The translations under genes and the position numbers were made by a program. The notes under the pieces are model-generated. The model had not been told where the DNA came from. It worked only from the letters and a program-made list of their open reading frames with translations, and made no database searches. A DNA stretch of 48,602 nucleotides from Steroidobacteraceae bacterium (GTDB lineage: Bacteria; Pseudomonadota; Gammaproteobacteria; Steroidobacterales; Steroidobacteraceae), in the NCBI GenBank assembly GCA_025451375.1, contig JANWKL010000076.1, positions 1 through 48,602 on the forward strand. Reading direction: 5' to 3'. Of this stretch, positions 1-8,962 are shown piece after piece. Position 1 is the first letter of the stretch. Every line of letters begins with the position of its first letter.

Positions 1-647
1 AACTTCTTCAGCTGCAGGCACAGGAGCAGCACGGTCACGGCCGCCGGGCAGGGCAGCAGGCCGCCGGTCAGGCCGAACATCACGATCTGCCCGGTCGTGA
101 CCTCGCGATTGGCAAAGCGGCGGCGGATGTCGTTGGCATGCGCGAGCTCATGCGGGTCAGCGCCGCTCCCGGAGGACAGGCGGAATCGCGGCCGCACGAC
201 ACCGTGCCCGGTGTCGATCCGCCGTACGTCATCGTGCCCATGACCATGGTCGTGGTCGTGGTCGTGGTCGTGCCCATGGTGATCAGGGGAATGATCGTCG
301 AAGGCCGCCCGCTGCCGCCAGGTGCGCCACACCATCCACAGCGCCACGGCGATGATCAGCACCGCGGAGGCGACCTGGAAGTACGGCTCGGTGGTCTCGG
401 TGTTCCATTGTTTCCCGAAATACAGTCCGCCGAGCGCGATCGCCCACACGACGGCGGTGTGCGACAGCGTCGCCGCAAGGCCCAGCAGCACCGCCTGGCC
501 GAGCGTGCCGCGGATCGCGACGATGAACGCCGCCATCATGGTCTTGGAGTGCCCGGGCTCGAGCCCGTGCAGCGCGCCCAGAAGAATCGCGCTCGGCACG
601 AACAGCCAGGAATTTCCCTGGCTCAGCAGGGTGGTGAAATTCGCCAT
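1..647 (-). CDS. rcnA: Nickel/cobalt efflux protein RcnA (NicO family), 5' part
   Basis: Inner-membrane exporter of Ni(II)/Co(II). The ATG is at 647 and 215 codons are present before the window edge; E. coli RcnA is about 274 residues, so the C-terminus is missing. The N-terminal [15 protein letters not shown] segment is the family signature. A cytoplasmic loop made largely of His/Asp (roughly residues 120-140, DNA 236-300) is the usual metal-binding loop. After it come the conserved HANDIRRRF stretch and the membrane segment [13 protein letters not shown]. The His-rich loop is encoded by a short imperfect DNA repeat. The 81-bp gap upstream holds a CsoR/RcnR-like operator, so metal-induced derepression is likely. 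No rcnR gene lies in the window. The assignment rests on near-continuous match to the known family pattern. Confidence 0.93.
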   Translation of the reverse strand, partial: MANFTTLLSQGNSWLFVPSAILLGALHGLEPGHSKTMMAAFIVAIRGTLGQAVLLGLAATLSHTAVVWAIALGGLYFGKQWNTETTEPYFQVASAVLIIAVALWMVWRTWRQRAAFDDHSPDHHGHDHDHDHDHGHGHDDVRRIDTGHGVVRPRFRLSSGSGADPHELAHANDIRRRFANREVTTGQIVMFGLTGGLLPCPAAVTVLLLCLQLKK

Positions 648-671
648 CGCAGAACCGCCGCAGGAAACTAC

Positions 672-696
672 GTATACCGTAGGGGGTATAGTATAC
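672..696. promoter_or_regulatory. CsoR/RcnR-type operator upstream of rcnA
   Basis: On the rcnA strand the core reads TATACCCCCTACGGTATA: a C-tract flanked by TATA arms, beginning about 25 bp before the rcnA start. This is the layout of operators bound by the RcnR/CsoR family of all-alpha metal-sensing repressors (known for the family). GTATAC occurs at both outer edges (672-677 and 691-696). Specific recognition by RcnR is inferred from the position in front of rcnA. Confidence 0.6.
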
Positions 697-728
697 GGTG
701 GCCGGCGCTGACCGGCAGCCGGAAACCG

Positions 729-2930
729 TCAGACGGGTTTCGGGCCGCGCCGCCCGCGTGGCGCACGCGGCAGCTGCGGGAGTCCGGTGTGCTGGGTACG
801 GAACGGCCGCGCCGGCGCTGCCCGCCTGCCCTCTGGCGAGCCCCCGGTGCCCGCCGGCTGGTAAGCGGGAATGAGCTGCCGGCGGCCGTTGCCGATGAGG
901 TCCGCGCGACCCATGCGCCGCAGCGCCTCGCGCAGCAGCGGCCAGTTGTTGGCGTCGTGGTAACGCAGGAACGCCTTGTGCAGGCGGCGTACCTTCAGGC
1001 CCTTCGGGATCAGCACTGCCTCGCTGGCCCGGGTGACGCGTTTCAGCGGATTCTTGCCCGAGTGGTACATGGCGGTAGCGGTCGCCATCGGGCCGGGCAG
1101 AAACGCCTGCACCTGGTCGGCGCGGAAGCTGTTTCTCTTCAACCACAGTGCGAGATCCAGCATGTCCTGATCCGAGGTTCCGGGATGCGCGGCGATGAAG
1201 TACGGGATCAGGTACTGCTCCTTGCCCGCCTCCTTCGAGTACCGATCGAACAGCTCCTTGAAGCGATCGTAGGCGCCGACCCCCGGCTTCATCATTTTCG
1301 ACAGCGGCCCCTCGGCGAGCGCCTCGGGAGCAATCTTTAAATACCCGCCGGTGTGATGCTGGGCGAGCTCTTTCACGTATTCGGGTGACTCGATCGCCAG
1401 GTCATAACGCACTCCGGAAGCGATGAGGATTTTCTTGATCCCCGGTAATGCGCGGGCGCGTCGGTAGAGGCGGATGAGGGGCGCGTGGTCGGTATTGAGG
1501 TTCGGGCATACGCCCGGAAATACGCACGAGGGCCGGCGGCAGGCACTTTCGATCTCGCGGCTCTTGCAGGCGAGCCGATACATGTTGGCGGTTGGTCCGC
1601 CGAGATCGGAAATGACGCCGGTGAATCCCGGCACCTTGTCGCGCACTGCCTCGATCTCGCGCAGCACCGAGTCTTCCGAGCGGCTCTGGATGATGCGACC
1701 CTCGTGCTCGGTGATGGAGCAGAAGGTGCAGCCGCCGAAACAGCCGCGTTGAATCGCGACCGAGAAGCGGATCATTTTGTAAGCGGGGATATTGGCAGCG
1801 CCGTAGAACGGGTGCGGCGCGCGGGCGTAGGCGCGCTCGTACACCCAGTCCATCTCCTTCATGGTGAGCGGAATCGGCGGCGGGTTCAGCCATACGTCGG
1901 TGTCGCCGTGGCGCTGCACCAGCGCGCGCGCATTACCGGGATTGGACTCCAGGTGCAGAATCCTGCTGGCGTGCGCATACAGGACCGGATCGGCGGCTAC
2001 CGCCTCGTGCGAGGGCATGCGGATCACGCTGCGCTCCCGATCTGCGTTCTTCACCCGCCGCACGAAGCGCACGACCTTCTCGCCGCCATCGACGGCCGGT
2101 GACGCGCTGGCGCAGGGAGCGGGCGCTGCCGCCGTGGTATTGGGTGATGCCACTGCGGCGTCGGGCGTGGCGGCCGCCATGGCGTAAGGATCCACCGGCG
2201 GGTTCAGGGGTCCTGGCGCGTCCAGATGCGTAGAGTCGATTTCGATCCAGTCCGGGGGCGTTGCCTTGCGGGCAAATACGGTGCCGCGCATATCCGTGAT
2301 GTCATGGAGCGCTTCGCCCGCGGCGACGCGATGTGCGAGCTCACAGATCTGGCGCTCGCCATTGCCATAAACCAGCATGTCGGCCTTGGCGTCGAGCAGC
2401 ACCGAGCGGCGTACTTTCTCCGACCAGTAGTCAAAATGCGCGATGCGCCGCAGCGACGCCTCGATGCCACCGATGACGATCGGCACGTCGCGATAGGCTT
2501 CGCGCGCGCGCTGCGCGTACACGATCACCGAACGGTCCGGGCGTTTGCCGCCCTCGCCCCCCGGGGTGTAGGCATCGTCGCTGCGAATACGGCGCTCCGC
2601 GGTGTAGCGGTTCACCATGGAATCCATGTTGCCGGCGGTAATGCCGAAGAACAGGTTTGGCGGCCCTAGCGCCGTGAACGCTTCCGCGCTGTGCCAGTCC
2701 GGCTGGGCGATAATGCCGACGCGAAATCCCTGCGCCTCAAGCACCCGCCCGACGATCGCCATGCCGAAACTCGGGTGATCGACATAAGCATCGCCGGTCA
2801 CGATGATGACGTCGCAGCTGTCCCAGCCCAGGAGTTGCATCTCGGCGCGTGACATCGGCAGGAACGGGGCGGTGCCGAAGCGTTCCGCCCAGTGCTTGCG
2901 GTAGCCGGAAATATCGGGCGCGGGCTGCAT
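729..2930 (-). CDS. ygiQ: YgiQ family radical SAM protein
   Basis: A 733-residue protein of the YgiQ/UPF0313 family, close to the usual length of about 740. The N-terminus carries the family stretch [13 protein letters not shown] (about residues 44-56) and a B12-binding-like alpha/beta region; the radical SAM core carries the CxxxCxxC motif at C397, C401 and C404 (sequence [11 protein letters not shown]). These cysteines bind the SAM-cleaving [4Fe-4S] cluster. The substrate is unknown for the whole family. An Ala/Pro-rich low-complexity insert lies at about residues 250-280. The gene is convergent with rcnA's upstream region (stop at 729) and divergent from the secreted protein at 3070. No strong Shine-Dalgarno precedes the ATG at 2930, but the N-terminus matches the family. 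Confidence 0.93.
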   Translation of the reverse strand: MQPAPDISGYRKHWAERFGTAPFLPMSRAEMQLLGWDSCDVIIVTGDAYVDHPSFGMAIVGRVLEAQGFRVGIIAQPDWHSAEAFTALGPPNLFFGITAGNMDSMVNRYTAERRIRSDDAYTPGGEGGKRPDRSVIVYAQRAREAYRDVPIVIGGIEASLRRIAHFDYWSEKVRRSVLLDAKADMLVYGNGERQICELAHRVAAGEALHDITDMRGTVFARKATPPDWIEIDSTHLDAPGPLNPPVDPYAMAAATPDAAVASPNTTAAAPAPCASASPAVDGGEKVVRFVRRVKNADRERSVIRMPSHEAVAADPVLYAHASRILHLESNPGNARALVQRHGDTDVWLNPPPIPLTMKEMDWVYERAYARAPHPFYGAANIPAYKMIRFSVAIQRGCFGGCTFCSITEHEGRIIQSRSEDSVLREIEAVRDKVPGFTGVISDLGGPTANMYRLACKSREIESACRRPSCVFPGVCPNLNTDHAPLIRLYRRARALPGIKKILIASGVRYDLAIESPEYVKELAQHHTGGYLKIAPEALAEGPLSKMMKPGVGAYDRFKELFDRYSKEAGKEQYLIPYFIAAHPGTSDQDMLDLALWLKRNSFRADQVQAFLPGPMATATAMYHSGKNPLKRVTRASEAVLIPKGLKVRRLHKAFLRYHDANNWPLLREALRRMGRADLIGNGRRQLIPAYQPAGTGGSPEGRRAAPARPFRTQHTGLPQLPRAPRGRRGPKPV

Positions 2931-2954
2931 GGAACCGTCTATTTAAACAGAATC

Positions 2955-3015
2955 AGGAGGGTCCGCGATGGGTGAATCGAGCCATCGACGCGTCCTTCAG
3001 ACTGGCACGCCCTGA
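2955..3015 (+). other. Possible 15-codon leader ORF with strong ribosome site
   Basis: A perfect AGGAGG (2955-2960) is followed 7 nt later by ATG (2968) and 15 codons ending in TGA at 3013-3015, about 55 bp before the start of the next gene. The good ribosome site is unusual for such a short frame. It could be a leader peptide or simply chance in GC-rich DNA. Nothing in the peptide suggests a function. Confidence 0.25.
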
Positions 3016-3069
3016 CAATACCTGCCGGGTTGCGTCTTGGTCCTGAGAGCCCCATACGAGGGTCAAGCA

Positions 3070-4182
3070 GTGACAAGAGTAACGATCGCAATCGCCTGTC
3101 TGATCGCCATTGCGCTCGGTGCAACCAGCCCAAAGGCGATGGCACAGGACTATCCGGGCCAGCTGCCCGACGTGAGCACTTACCGAGGCAGCATGGAGCA
3201 GGAGCGGCGCGACGCGGAAAGCACCCAGCAGGTGCAGCAGCAAAACCAGCAGATGCAGCAACGCCTGGATGAGAACTACAGATCCTATGCGCCCGGCGGA
3301 GCGGGCGGGGGTGGCGGCCGTGGGGGACCGCCCTTGACGTCCAAGCCGCTACTGCCGCCAGACAAGAACCCGCTCCTCGGTCGTTGGCGACAGACCGCCG
3401 GCAAGCCCGTGAATCTCGGTCTCCTCGGTCAGATGCCCGGCGCGTCACAGATGGTCAACGGCGCTTTTGGTGGCGGCTGTCAGTCGATATTCGGCAAGGG
3501 CATGGTTGCGTTCGCACCCAGCACGTACAACTGGGTGGCGCCGGACGGTCACGAAGAAGTTCTCAACCACGTGGAGTACCGGTCCGACGGACCCAACGTG
3601 ATCGTCATTCCCAGCGATCCGCAGCCGCTGCCACTGATCTTTGGCTTTCCCAACCATGATCATGCGGTGGTGGCCCTGCTGGGCTGCACCATGCAGCGGG
3701 TCGCGCCCGGCGCCGAGCAGGCACAGGCCAGTCCGGCGGCATCGAAGGTTCCGGCCGGACAGGCGATTCTCGACCTCAACGCGGGGGCGACGGTGGCAGG
3801 GAAATTCTCGCCTGTGCCCGCCGGAACCCCGCTGTGGCTGACTCAGCAGAACCCTGACGCCAGCCTGGTGAAGGCGGGATTCACGCCCGACGCCGGCGGG
3901 CAGCCGATCGAAAAGCTGTTCGCAGCCTGCAAGATCGGTCACGGCGGCACTATGGAGGGCTGCAATCGCGGCATGCAGGCCATGCTCACCGGCGCGCTCG
4001 GCGTTGCGCGCACGGATGCCGCGGGCCATGCCCGCACTGGCGCGGTCACCCCGGGCCGATACTACCTGGTGGGCTTTGTGCCGTATCAGGGTCACTCGCT
4101 GATGTGGCACATGCCGGTGGACATGAGGCCCGGCGTGAATTCCCTGACGCTCGAACCGCAGAACGGCAGCATCAGCCACTGA
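3070..4182 (+). CDS. Secreted protein of unknown function
   Basis: I do not recognise the family. From the GTG at 3070 (GAGG 8 nt upstream) the product is 370 residues and begins with a typical Sec signal peptide ending in PKAMA before QDYPG; the earlier in-frame TTG at 3037 would only add residues in front of the signal. The mature N-terminus is Gln/Glu-rich and probably helical (about residues 25-65), followed by a Gly-rich linker. The next region, with paired cysteines and the segment CQSIFGKGMVAFAP, may form a beta fold. The C-terminal third resembles a small beta-sandwich repeat in which 'GHARTGAVTPGRYYLVGF' looks like a carboxypeptidase-regulatory-type motif. Likely periplasmic or outer-surface. 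It is divergent from ygiQ and convergent with the protease gene. Confidence 0.75.
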   Translation: MTRVTIAIACLIAIALGATSPKAMAQDYPGQLPDVSTYRGSMEQERRDAESTQQVQQQNQQMQQRLDENYRSYAPGGAGGGGGRGGPPLTSKPLLPPDKNPLLGRWRQTAGKPVNLGLLGQMPGASQMVNGAFGGGCQSIFGKGMVAFAPSTYNWVAPDGHEEVLNHVEYRSDGPNVIVIPSDPQPLPLIFGFPNHDHAVVALLGCTMQRVAPGAEQAQASPAASKVPAGQAILDLNAGATVAGKFSPVPAGTPLWLTQQNPDASLVKAGFTPDAGGQPIEKLFAACKIGHGGTMEGCNRGMQAMLTGALGVARTDAAGHARTGAVTPGRYYLVGFVPYQGHSLMWHMPVDMRPGVNSLTLEPQNGSISH

Positions 4183-4227
4183 TTTGGTCAGCCCAAGGCC
4201 CGCAATCCGATGAAATCGAGGACCTGG

Positions 4228-7158
4228 TCATGAAAACGAGACTTCACTTCGCGGCTCCGCTGAGTCTTGCGGCACTCCTTGCCTGTAGCGTGTACGTAAC
4301 GAAGACGGCATCGCCCGAGCTACGCGAGGCCGGCGCCAAGCCCCCAGCACTGCCAGGAGCGTCAGCTCCAGCACACCGATAGCGCCGCCCCCGCCATGGC
4401 CAGCGTCGGGCGCAGGGCCCGCGACGTGGCTCACGTTGTGGGCCGCGATATTCAGTGTCGCCTGCGTCGTGACGGATCCCACGCTGGGATCAACGCTCTG
4501 ACACGTGAGCCCGTAGGTGAATTGGCCGGACTGCGCGATGTCGGCCACGCTGCCGGCGGGAGGCCCGCTCACGTCCGCGCTTTGCGCCCAGGCGCCTCCC
4601 GGAATGCCGCCCGTGGCGGTGCAACTTTCGGCGTTGATCGATGACCACGAGATCGTGAAGGGCTGGCCCACGACCGGGGCGCCCGGGTTGAAAGCGATGG
4701 TCGCCGTCGGTGCGGGCGGCGGCAGCACCGTGAGCGTCGTGGGCGTGGTGTTGACCGTAACGCTCGCGCCGGCGATGAATGCGGTGCATGTGAGCGACAC
4801 CTGGTAAGTGCCGGACGCCGGCGGAGCGAGCGTCAGTACGCCCTGCGGCGCCGTCCCGACGGCGGCGCTGCTGGTGTTGATGTTGGAAGTGGACGACAGC
4901 GAGCAGCTCGACAGGTTCGAGTTGTAAGTCAGCGTCACGTAGTCCGCCGGCGAATCACTGAAAGTCACCGTCGGATTGCCGAGGGTGGCGGTTGCGTAAG
5001 GAGCAGAGTCTTCAAACGTCACCGTGACGCTCTTCTGCAAAGAGAGCGCGCCAGCGGAGCAGGTCAGGGAGTACGTGTAGGTGCCCAGCGTTGTAACCTG
5101 TGGATCGAACTGCGGCGCAGACCCCGGTGGGAATGCGGTACTCGCCCAGCCGTCGTTGGGAGCGCCTCCTGAAGGAGTGCACTGTGTGTTCGGGGCAGTT
5201 ACCCATTGCAGGCTGAACGCTGCTCCCAGCAGACGGTCGGTGCCATTGGCGTAGAACGCCAGGCTCGGGTCAAGCCATTGAACCGGGGTCGTCACCCTGC
5301 CGCCGTCGTTGGCGGGACCGCAGCTCAGGGTGTAAAGCACTTCACCGGCGGCAGTCCCGGTGATGGGGGTGGTACCGGACGCCGACAGATTGCTCAACGC
5401 AACACCGCCGCCACTGATCGAGCACGGCGCTACATTGGAGCTCCAGCTTAAGCTCACCCCAGTGCCCGCCCAGGCACTGGCTGTAGATGCAGTGAATTGC
5501 AGCTGTGGCGCCGGGCTTGCCCAGGTGATGCGGGTCGACGCCACGCTGCTGCGACCCCCCGGATACGCGCAGGTCAGTGAGTAGCTCACGACGCCCACGC
5601 CCGGTTCGCTAACCAATTGGGTTCCGGAAGGCGGCAGCGTGCCCGTCCAGCCGTCGCCCGCCACCCCCTCGCCAGCGCTGCATTGCGTGGCGTTGGCGGC
5701 ACTCCACATGAGCCGCACCGGCTGCCCGAAGATGACCGTGTCCTCGGCCGCACCGAAAATAATGACAGCCAGCGGCGCACTTGGCACCACGGTGATGCCG
5801 CTGTTGTTCGGGTCGAGCACTGATTTAAGTGTCGCGCTTCCGGTAGTACTGGTGGAATCCGCGGTCGAGTTCCACACCGACGCGAGCGCGGTGAAGTCCG
5901 CCACGCCGTTGGCGCCATTCGGGGCTGGCGGATTGGCGATGGGGCAGGAGCCGTAACCGGACGCGTCGCTGGTCGCACGGCCCAGGGTGAGCGCTCCGAC
6001 CAGGTGGTTGTTCTGATCGAACAGGCCGCTGCCGGAGGCGCCCGGTCCAACGTTGCCGGTAGCATTCACCGTTTCCCAGAAGTCGGAAACATACTTCACG
6101 CCCAGCACGGCGCTTTGCTGCAAGGCCATCGCCTGACCGAACCAGCCGGTGAACTGCTTGTCGTAGCCTTGCGCGTGGTGGATGGTGTAGCCGCCCTGCA
6201 CCGGACCGCCGGAGGCGTCGAAGCCCGCAAGCTGCGCATCGGCGACCACCGGCTGGGCATCCAGCTCGATCAGCCAGGCGTCCTGCTGCTCAACGATGGT
6301 TCGCGCGCCGGTCTGAGCCGGCACGCCCGCGTCGTAAATCGAGGCCAGGGTCTTGCCGCACGGGCTCGTGGCGTCCCAATAGACCGTGACGCCCGACGCC
6401 GCGCCCGGCAGGCCACCGCCCAGGTGTCCGGTCTCGCAGTGCCGTGCCGTGAGGATGTACGGGGTATTGTCGCCCGGCACGTCATTGATCAGTGAGCCGG
6501 AACACTGGTTCAGGTTGCCAACAACCAGCGCCACGGTGGCAGCTCCCGACGGCGTGTTGCCGGGGCTGACCTGACAAGCGTAGTTGGTGACGCAGGACGC
6601 ACTGCTGGTAGCCGCGGCCTGTTGCGCCTTGAGTTCACGGTAGTAGGGGTGATCGGACACACCGGGACCGAGGGAGCGATAACCGGCCTGCAGACTGACG
6701 ATGTTAAAGGCGACCTTGCCGCGGTCTTCGGCGGCGACGTTGAGTGCAAACTGCAACGCTGCGCCGGGCTGGATGCGGCTCCACAGCTCGCCGCGGTGCA
6801 GATCGTGCGCGCGGTAGCTCACCGTGCTCTGCGTGCCGCGCACGACGAGCACCGCGCTGGCAGGCAGCGACGAAAGGGTGGCGTGAAACGACAGCGACAC
6901 CGCCGTCGGCACGTCGACGGCGTATTGCCAGGTGGCACGGCCGGCCGCGACTGACCAGCTGCCACCTGACGCCGCCGAAACCGCGTGCGGTACCAGGACC
7001 GCAAATTGCACCGGCGAATCGAAGCCGGCACGGATGAGCGGCTTCAGATCCGTTTTGACAATATGCACCGGTACGGCCGCCACTGCCACGGTCGCTGACA
7101 TCGATAGCAACGCTGCGAGTGCGGCTGCGGAGCCGCGCCGGCAGATTCCCCTGGTCAC
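4228..7158 (-). CDS. Secreted trypsin-like serine protease with Ig-like repeats and GlyGly-CTERM tail
   Basis: A 976-residue exported endopeptidase starting at GTG 7158. An N-terminal signal peptide (about residues 1-28) precedes a propeptide-like region. The peptidase domain spans about residues 200-430: the catalytic triad is visible as H240 (TARHC), a D in QQDAWLIELD (D293) and S375 (GPGASGSG). C219, C241 and C267 suggest disulfides, as in lysyl endopeptidase-like enzymes. Several Ig-like beta-sandwich repeats of about 90-100 residues follow, each with paired cysteines. Near the end is a GlyGly-CTERM-like block (about 920-945): Gly run, hydrophobic helix, RRPR. This is the rhombosortase-type sorting signal. 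Odd point: the frame continues 31 residues past RRPR, overlapping an opposing small ORF. It lies 28 bp after the rhombotarget lipoprotein gene, so the two are probably one operon. Preferred cleavage specificity cannot be read. Confidence 0.85.
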   Translation of the reverse strand: MTRGICRRGSAAALAALLSMSATVAVAAVPVHIVKTDLKPLIRAGFDSPVQFAVLVPHAVSAASGGSWSVAAGRATWQYAVDVPTAVSLSFHATLSSLPASAVLVVRGTQSTVSYRAHDLHRGELWSRIQPGAALQFALNVAAEDRGKVAFNIVSLQAGYRSLGPGVSDHPYYRELKAQQAAATSSASCVTNYACQVSPGNTPSGAATVALVVGNLNQCSGSLINDVPGDNTPYILTARHCETGHLGGGLPGAASGVTVYWDATSPCGKTLASIYDAGVPAQTGARTIVEQQDAWLIELDAQPVVADAQLAGFDASGGPVQGGYTIHHAQGYDKQFTGWFGQAMALQQSAVLGVKYVSDFWETVNATGNVGPGASGSGLFDQNNHLVGALTLGRATSDASGYGSCPIANPPAPNGANGVADFTALASVWNSTADSTSTTGSATLKSVLDPNNSGITVVPSAPLAVIIFGAAEDTVIFGQPVRLMWSAANATQCSAGEGVAGDGWTGTLPPSGTQLVSEPGVGVVSYSLTCAYPGGRSSVASTRITWASPAPQLQFTASTASAWAGTGVSLSWSSNVAPCSISGGGVALSNLSASGTTPITGTAAGEVLYTLSCGPANDGGRVTTPVQWLDPSLAFYANGTDRLLGAAFSLQWVTAPNTQCTPSGGAPNDGWASTAFPPGSAPQFDPQVTTLGTYTYSLTCSAGALSLQKSVTVTFEDSAPYATATLGNPTVTFSDSPADYVTLTYNSNLSSCSLSSTSNINTSSAAVGTAPQGVLTLAPPASGTYQVSLTCTAFIAGASVTVNTTPTTLTVLPPPAPTATIAFNPGAPVVGQPFTISWSSINAESCTATGGIPGGAWAQSADVSGPPAGSVADIAQSGQFTYGLTCQSVDPSVGSVTTQATLNIAAHNVSHVAGPAPDAGHGGGGAIGVLELTLLAVLGAWRRPRVARAMPSSLRTRYRQGVPQDSAEPRSEVSFS
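4230..4382 (+). CDS. Possible small lipoprotein, antisense to protease 3' end
   Basis: A 50-codon frame with GAGG 10 nt before the ATG. Its N-terminus (MKTRLHF, then the hydrophobic stretch LSLAALLAC) looks like a lipoprotein signal with a LAAC-type lipobox. It lies 48 bp after the preceding plus-strand gene and entirely overlaps the last 51 codons of the convergent protease frame. One of the two readings over this stretch may not be real, because the protease's expected C-terminal sorting tail ends before it. Could be a truncated remnant of a longer gene. Confidence 0.3.
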   Translation: MKTRLHFAAPLSLAALLACSVYVTKTASPELREAGAKPPALPGASAPAHR

Positions 7159-7186
7159 CCGGACCCCCGTACTTAGAGTTCTTCTT

Positions 7187-8041
7187 CTACGGTGCCAACT
7201 TACGCGGATATCGCAGTTTGCAGGCCGCGACCAGACTTAATAGCGCCAGAAGCCACGGCCAGGTGAAGGCACCACCGCCTCCGGCGCGGCCGTCCTTGTG
7301 CACGACGTGAACGTTGGCCCGGCCAGCGCGCACCTGCGCTTCAAAGTCGCTGAGGGCCACATCGAAGTGTTGAAGCATGGCGTCGGAGGCCGCGCTGAAT
7401 CCCGCGGTACCGGCATCGCGAGAGTCGCGCTGCTCGGCGATCAGGGTTGTATTGCCGTGACGGGTGTCGACACCCCCGGCGCGCAGCACCAGCGAGCGGG
7501 TCGCGGGATCGACGACGGCCAGATCCACCAGCGTGGCGACGTCGTAGCGGCTGCCCTTGAGCACGTAGGCGCCGACAATGGTCAGATAGCCGAGCGACCA
7601 GCCGTTGTCGTCCGCGTGCGTGACCTGGTCATACGACACGAGGGCCATGAGGTCGACCGAGTACAGGCGCTGAACGCCTTCAAGACCCGCAAACCCGCTT
7701 TGCCTGCCCAGGTAGTAGTCGGGGATGACCACGATCTCGCTGACGAACTTGCGGTCGCTGAAGCGCTGCCGGACCCGCTCGAGCAACGCCTCCTTCAGCG
7801 CCGCGTCCGGTCCTGCCCCGCCTTGTGCCGGCAGAAACGCCAGGCCCACCCGTAGCGGCACGTGCAGTTCCGGGACGCTGTTCTGCGCCGGCGGCAGCTC
7901 GCCTCGGGGATAGAGAAACTCGACCAGGCTCGAGGAGTTGTGTCGGGTGGCGCCGCACGAGGGATAGCAGAACGGCGCGGTCGCGCATCCTGCGAGAGCG
8001 GCGCCGATGAGGGCGATGCAGATCATGAGGCACTTGCGCAT
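7187..8041 (-). CDS. Rhombotarget lipoprotein (GlyGly-CTERM)
   Basis: A 284-residue lipoprotein. The ATG at 8041 is chosen because GGAGG lies just upstream and the product then begins with a textbook lipoprotein signal (MRKCLMICIALIG..., LAGC lipobox, C19). The body has the features of the 'rhombotarget lipoprotein' family, which is defined by a lipid-modified N-terminus together with a C-terminal GlyGly-CTERM: here a GGGG run, a Trp-containing hydrophobic helix and a basic end (about residues 255-284). In known genomes these proteins travel with a rhombosortase protease, which is not in this window. Substrate or partner unknown. First gene of a probable operon with the GlyGly-CTERM protease and divergent from the XRE regulator, whose putative operator lies 100 bp upstream. 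Confidence 0.8.
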   Translation of the reverse strand: MRKCLMICIALIGAALAGCATAPFCYPSCGATRHNSSSLVEFLYPRGELPPAQNSVPELHVPLRVGLAFLPAQGGAGPDAALKEALLERVRQRFSDRKFVSEIVVIPDYYLGRQSGFAGLEGVQRLYSVDLMALVSYDQVTHADDNGWSLGYLTIVGAYVLKGSRYDVATLVDLAVVDPATRSLVLRAGGVDTRHGNTTLIAEQRDSRDAGTAGFSAASDAMLQHFDVALSDFEAQVRAGRANVHVVHKDGRAGGGGAFTWPWLLALLSLVAACKLRYPRKLAP

Positions 8042-8142
8042 GGGTCCTCCACGTTGGGGCCGCGAAACGACGGGCGCGACTGTGGTGCATGGGTTCACTT
8101 ACCGCTACCCGGATCGCTCAAGAGGCTCCAGAAGCGCCCTTT

Positions 8143-8161
8143 GGTATCACCAGGTGATACC
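8143..8161. promoter_or_regulatory. Perfect 19-bp palindromic operator
   Basis: GGTATCACC-A-GGTGATACC is a perfect palindrome in the 155-bp divergent region between the rhombotarget lipoprotein and the XRE regulator, 35 bp before the regulator's ATG. The half-site TATCACC resembles half-sites recognised by lambda-type HTH repressors. It is the obvious candidate binding site for the adjacent regulator and could control both directions. Binding is inference. Confidence 0.65.
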
Positions 8162-8196
8162 CTGCTCAGTGGGGACAGCGACACAAGGGCGCGAGC

Positions 8197-8934
8197 ATGA
8201 GTGAGCGGAACCTGGTCGTCACCGAGCTGAAGCGCGCGCTGCGCGAGCGCGGCCTCACCTACCTCGCGGTGGCGCGCCGGCTGAACCTGAGTCTCGCCAC
8301 CGTCAAACGGCTGTTCTCCAGCGGTGATTTTTCACTCGAGCGGGTCGAGCTGATCTGCGAGATGCTCGGGCTGCGCCTGAGCGAAATTCTCGAACGCGCC
8401 CGCGATCACCACACCCCGACGAACCAACTCACGCTCACCCAGGAGCGGGAAATCGTCGCCGACCCGAAGCTGTTCTTCGTGACCTGGCTGGTGCTCAACC
8501 GCGTGCCCGCCGAGGATATCCTGCGCCTCTACCGGCTCACGCAGCGCGAGCTTGTGCGCTGCCTGATCAAGCTCGATCGGCTCAAGGTGCTCGAGCTGCA
8601 GCCCGGCAACCGCGTGCGCCTGCTGGTCAGTCGCCGTTTCAGCTGGCGCCCGGGCGGGCCGGTGCAGCGCCACATCCATCAGAAACTGCTGCGCGAATTC
8701 CTGGCGAGCGCATTTGTCGGCGCGCAGGATGAGTTCTTCTTCCACGGAGCGATGGTTTCGGAGGAAGTGCACGGGCACCTGAAGCGCGTGCTGCAGAGCG
8801 CCGCGCGTGAATGCATGGACCTGGTGGAGCGTGATCGCTCGGCGACGCCGAGTCGCAACGGCGCCGCATTCGTGCTGGCGCTGCGGCCGTGGGGCTATAG
8901 CGGCTTCAAGGATTTTGAGCGCCCGCCACCTTAA
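8197..8934 (+). CDS. XRE-family (lambda-repressor-like HTH) transcriptional regulator
   Basis: A 245-residue protein. Residues about 8-62 form a Cro/CI-type HTH: 'LTYLAVARRLNLSLATVKRLFSS' holds helices 2 and 3, followed by LICEMLGLRLSEIL. The C-terminal 180 residues have no recognised ligand domain; they contain a second winged-helix-like stretch (LTQRELVRCLIKLDRLKVLEL, about 110-130) and a mostly helical end. The architecture matches a group of proteobacterial XRE regulators of unknown ligand. It is divergent from the GlyGly-CTERM operon and separated from it by a perfect palindrome, which suggests autoregulation and control of that operon. Confidence 0.85.
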   Translation: MSERNLVVTELKRALRERGLTYLAVARRLNLSLATVKRLFSSGDFSLERVELICEMLGLRLSEILERARDHHTPTNQLTLTQEREIVADPKLFFVTWLVLNRVPAEDILRLYRLTQRELVRCLIKLDRLKVLELQPGNRVRLLVSRRFSWRPGGPVQRHIHQKLLREFLASAFVGAQDEFFFHGAMVSEEVHGHLKRVLQSAARECMDLVERDRSATPSRNGAAFVLALRPWGYSGFKDFERPPP

Positions 8935-8962
8935 AGGCGTCCCGCGGCACACACGCTGACGA

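Noticed and set aside
236-300. Short tandem DNA repeat (gtggtc units)
   Set aside because: It encodes the His/Asp-rich metal-binding loop of RcnA, a normal part of the family, and is not a separate repeat element.
138-1340. 400-codon plus-strand frame across rcnA and ygiQ
   Set aside because: It overlaps two confident genes in antisense, and its Val run is only the complement of the His-rich loop of RcnA.
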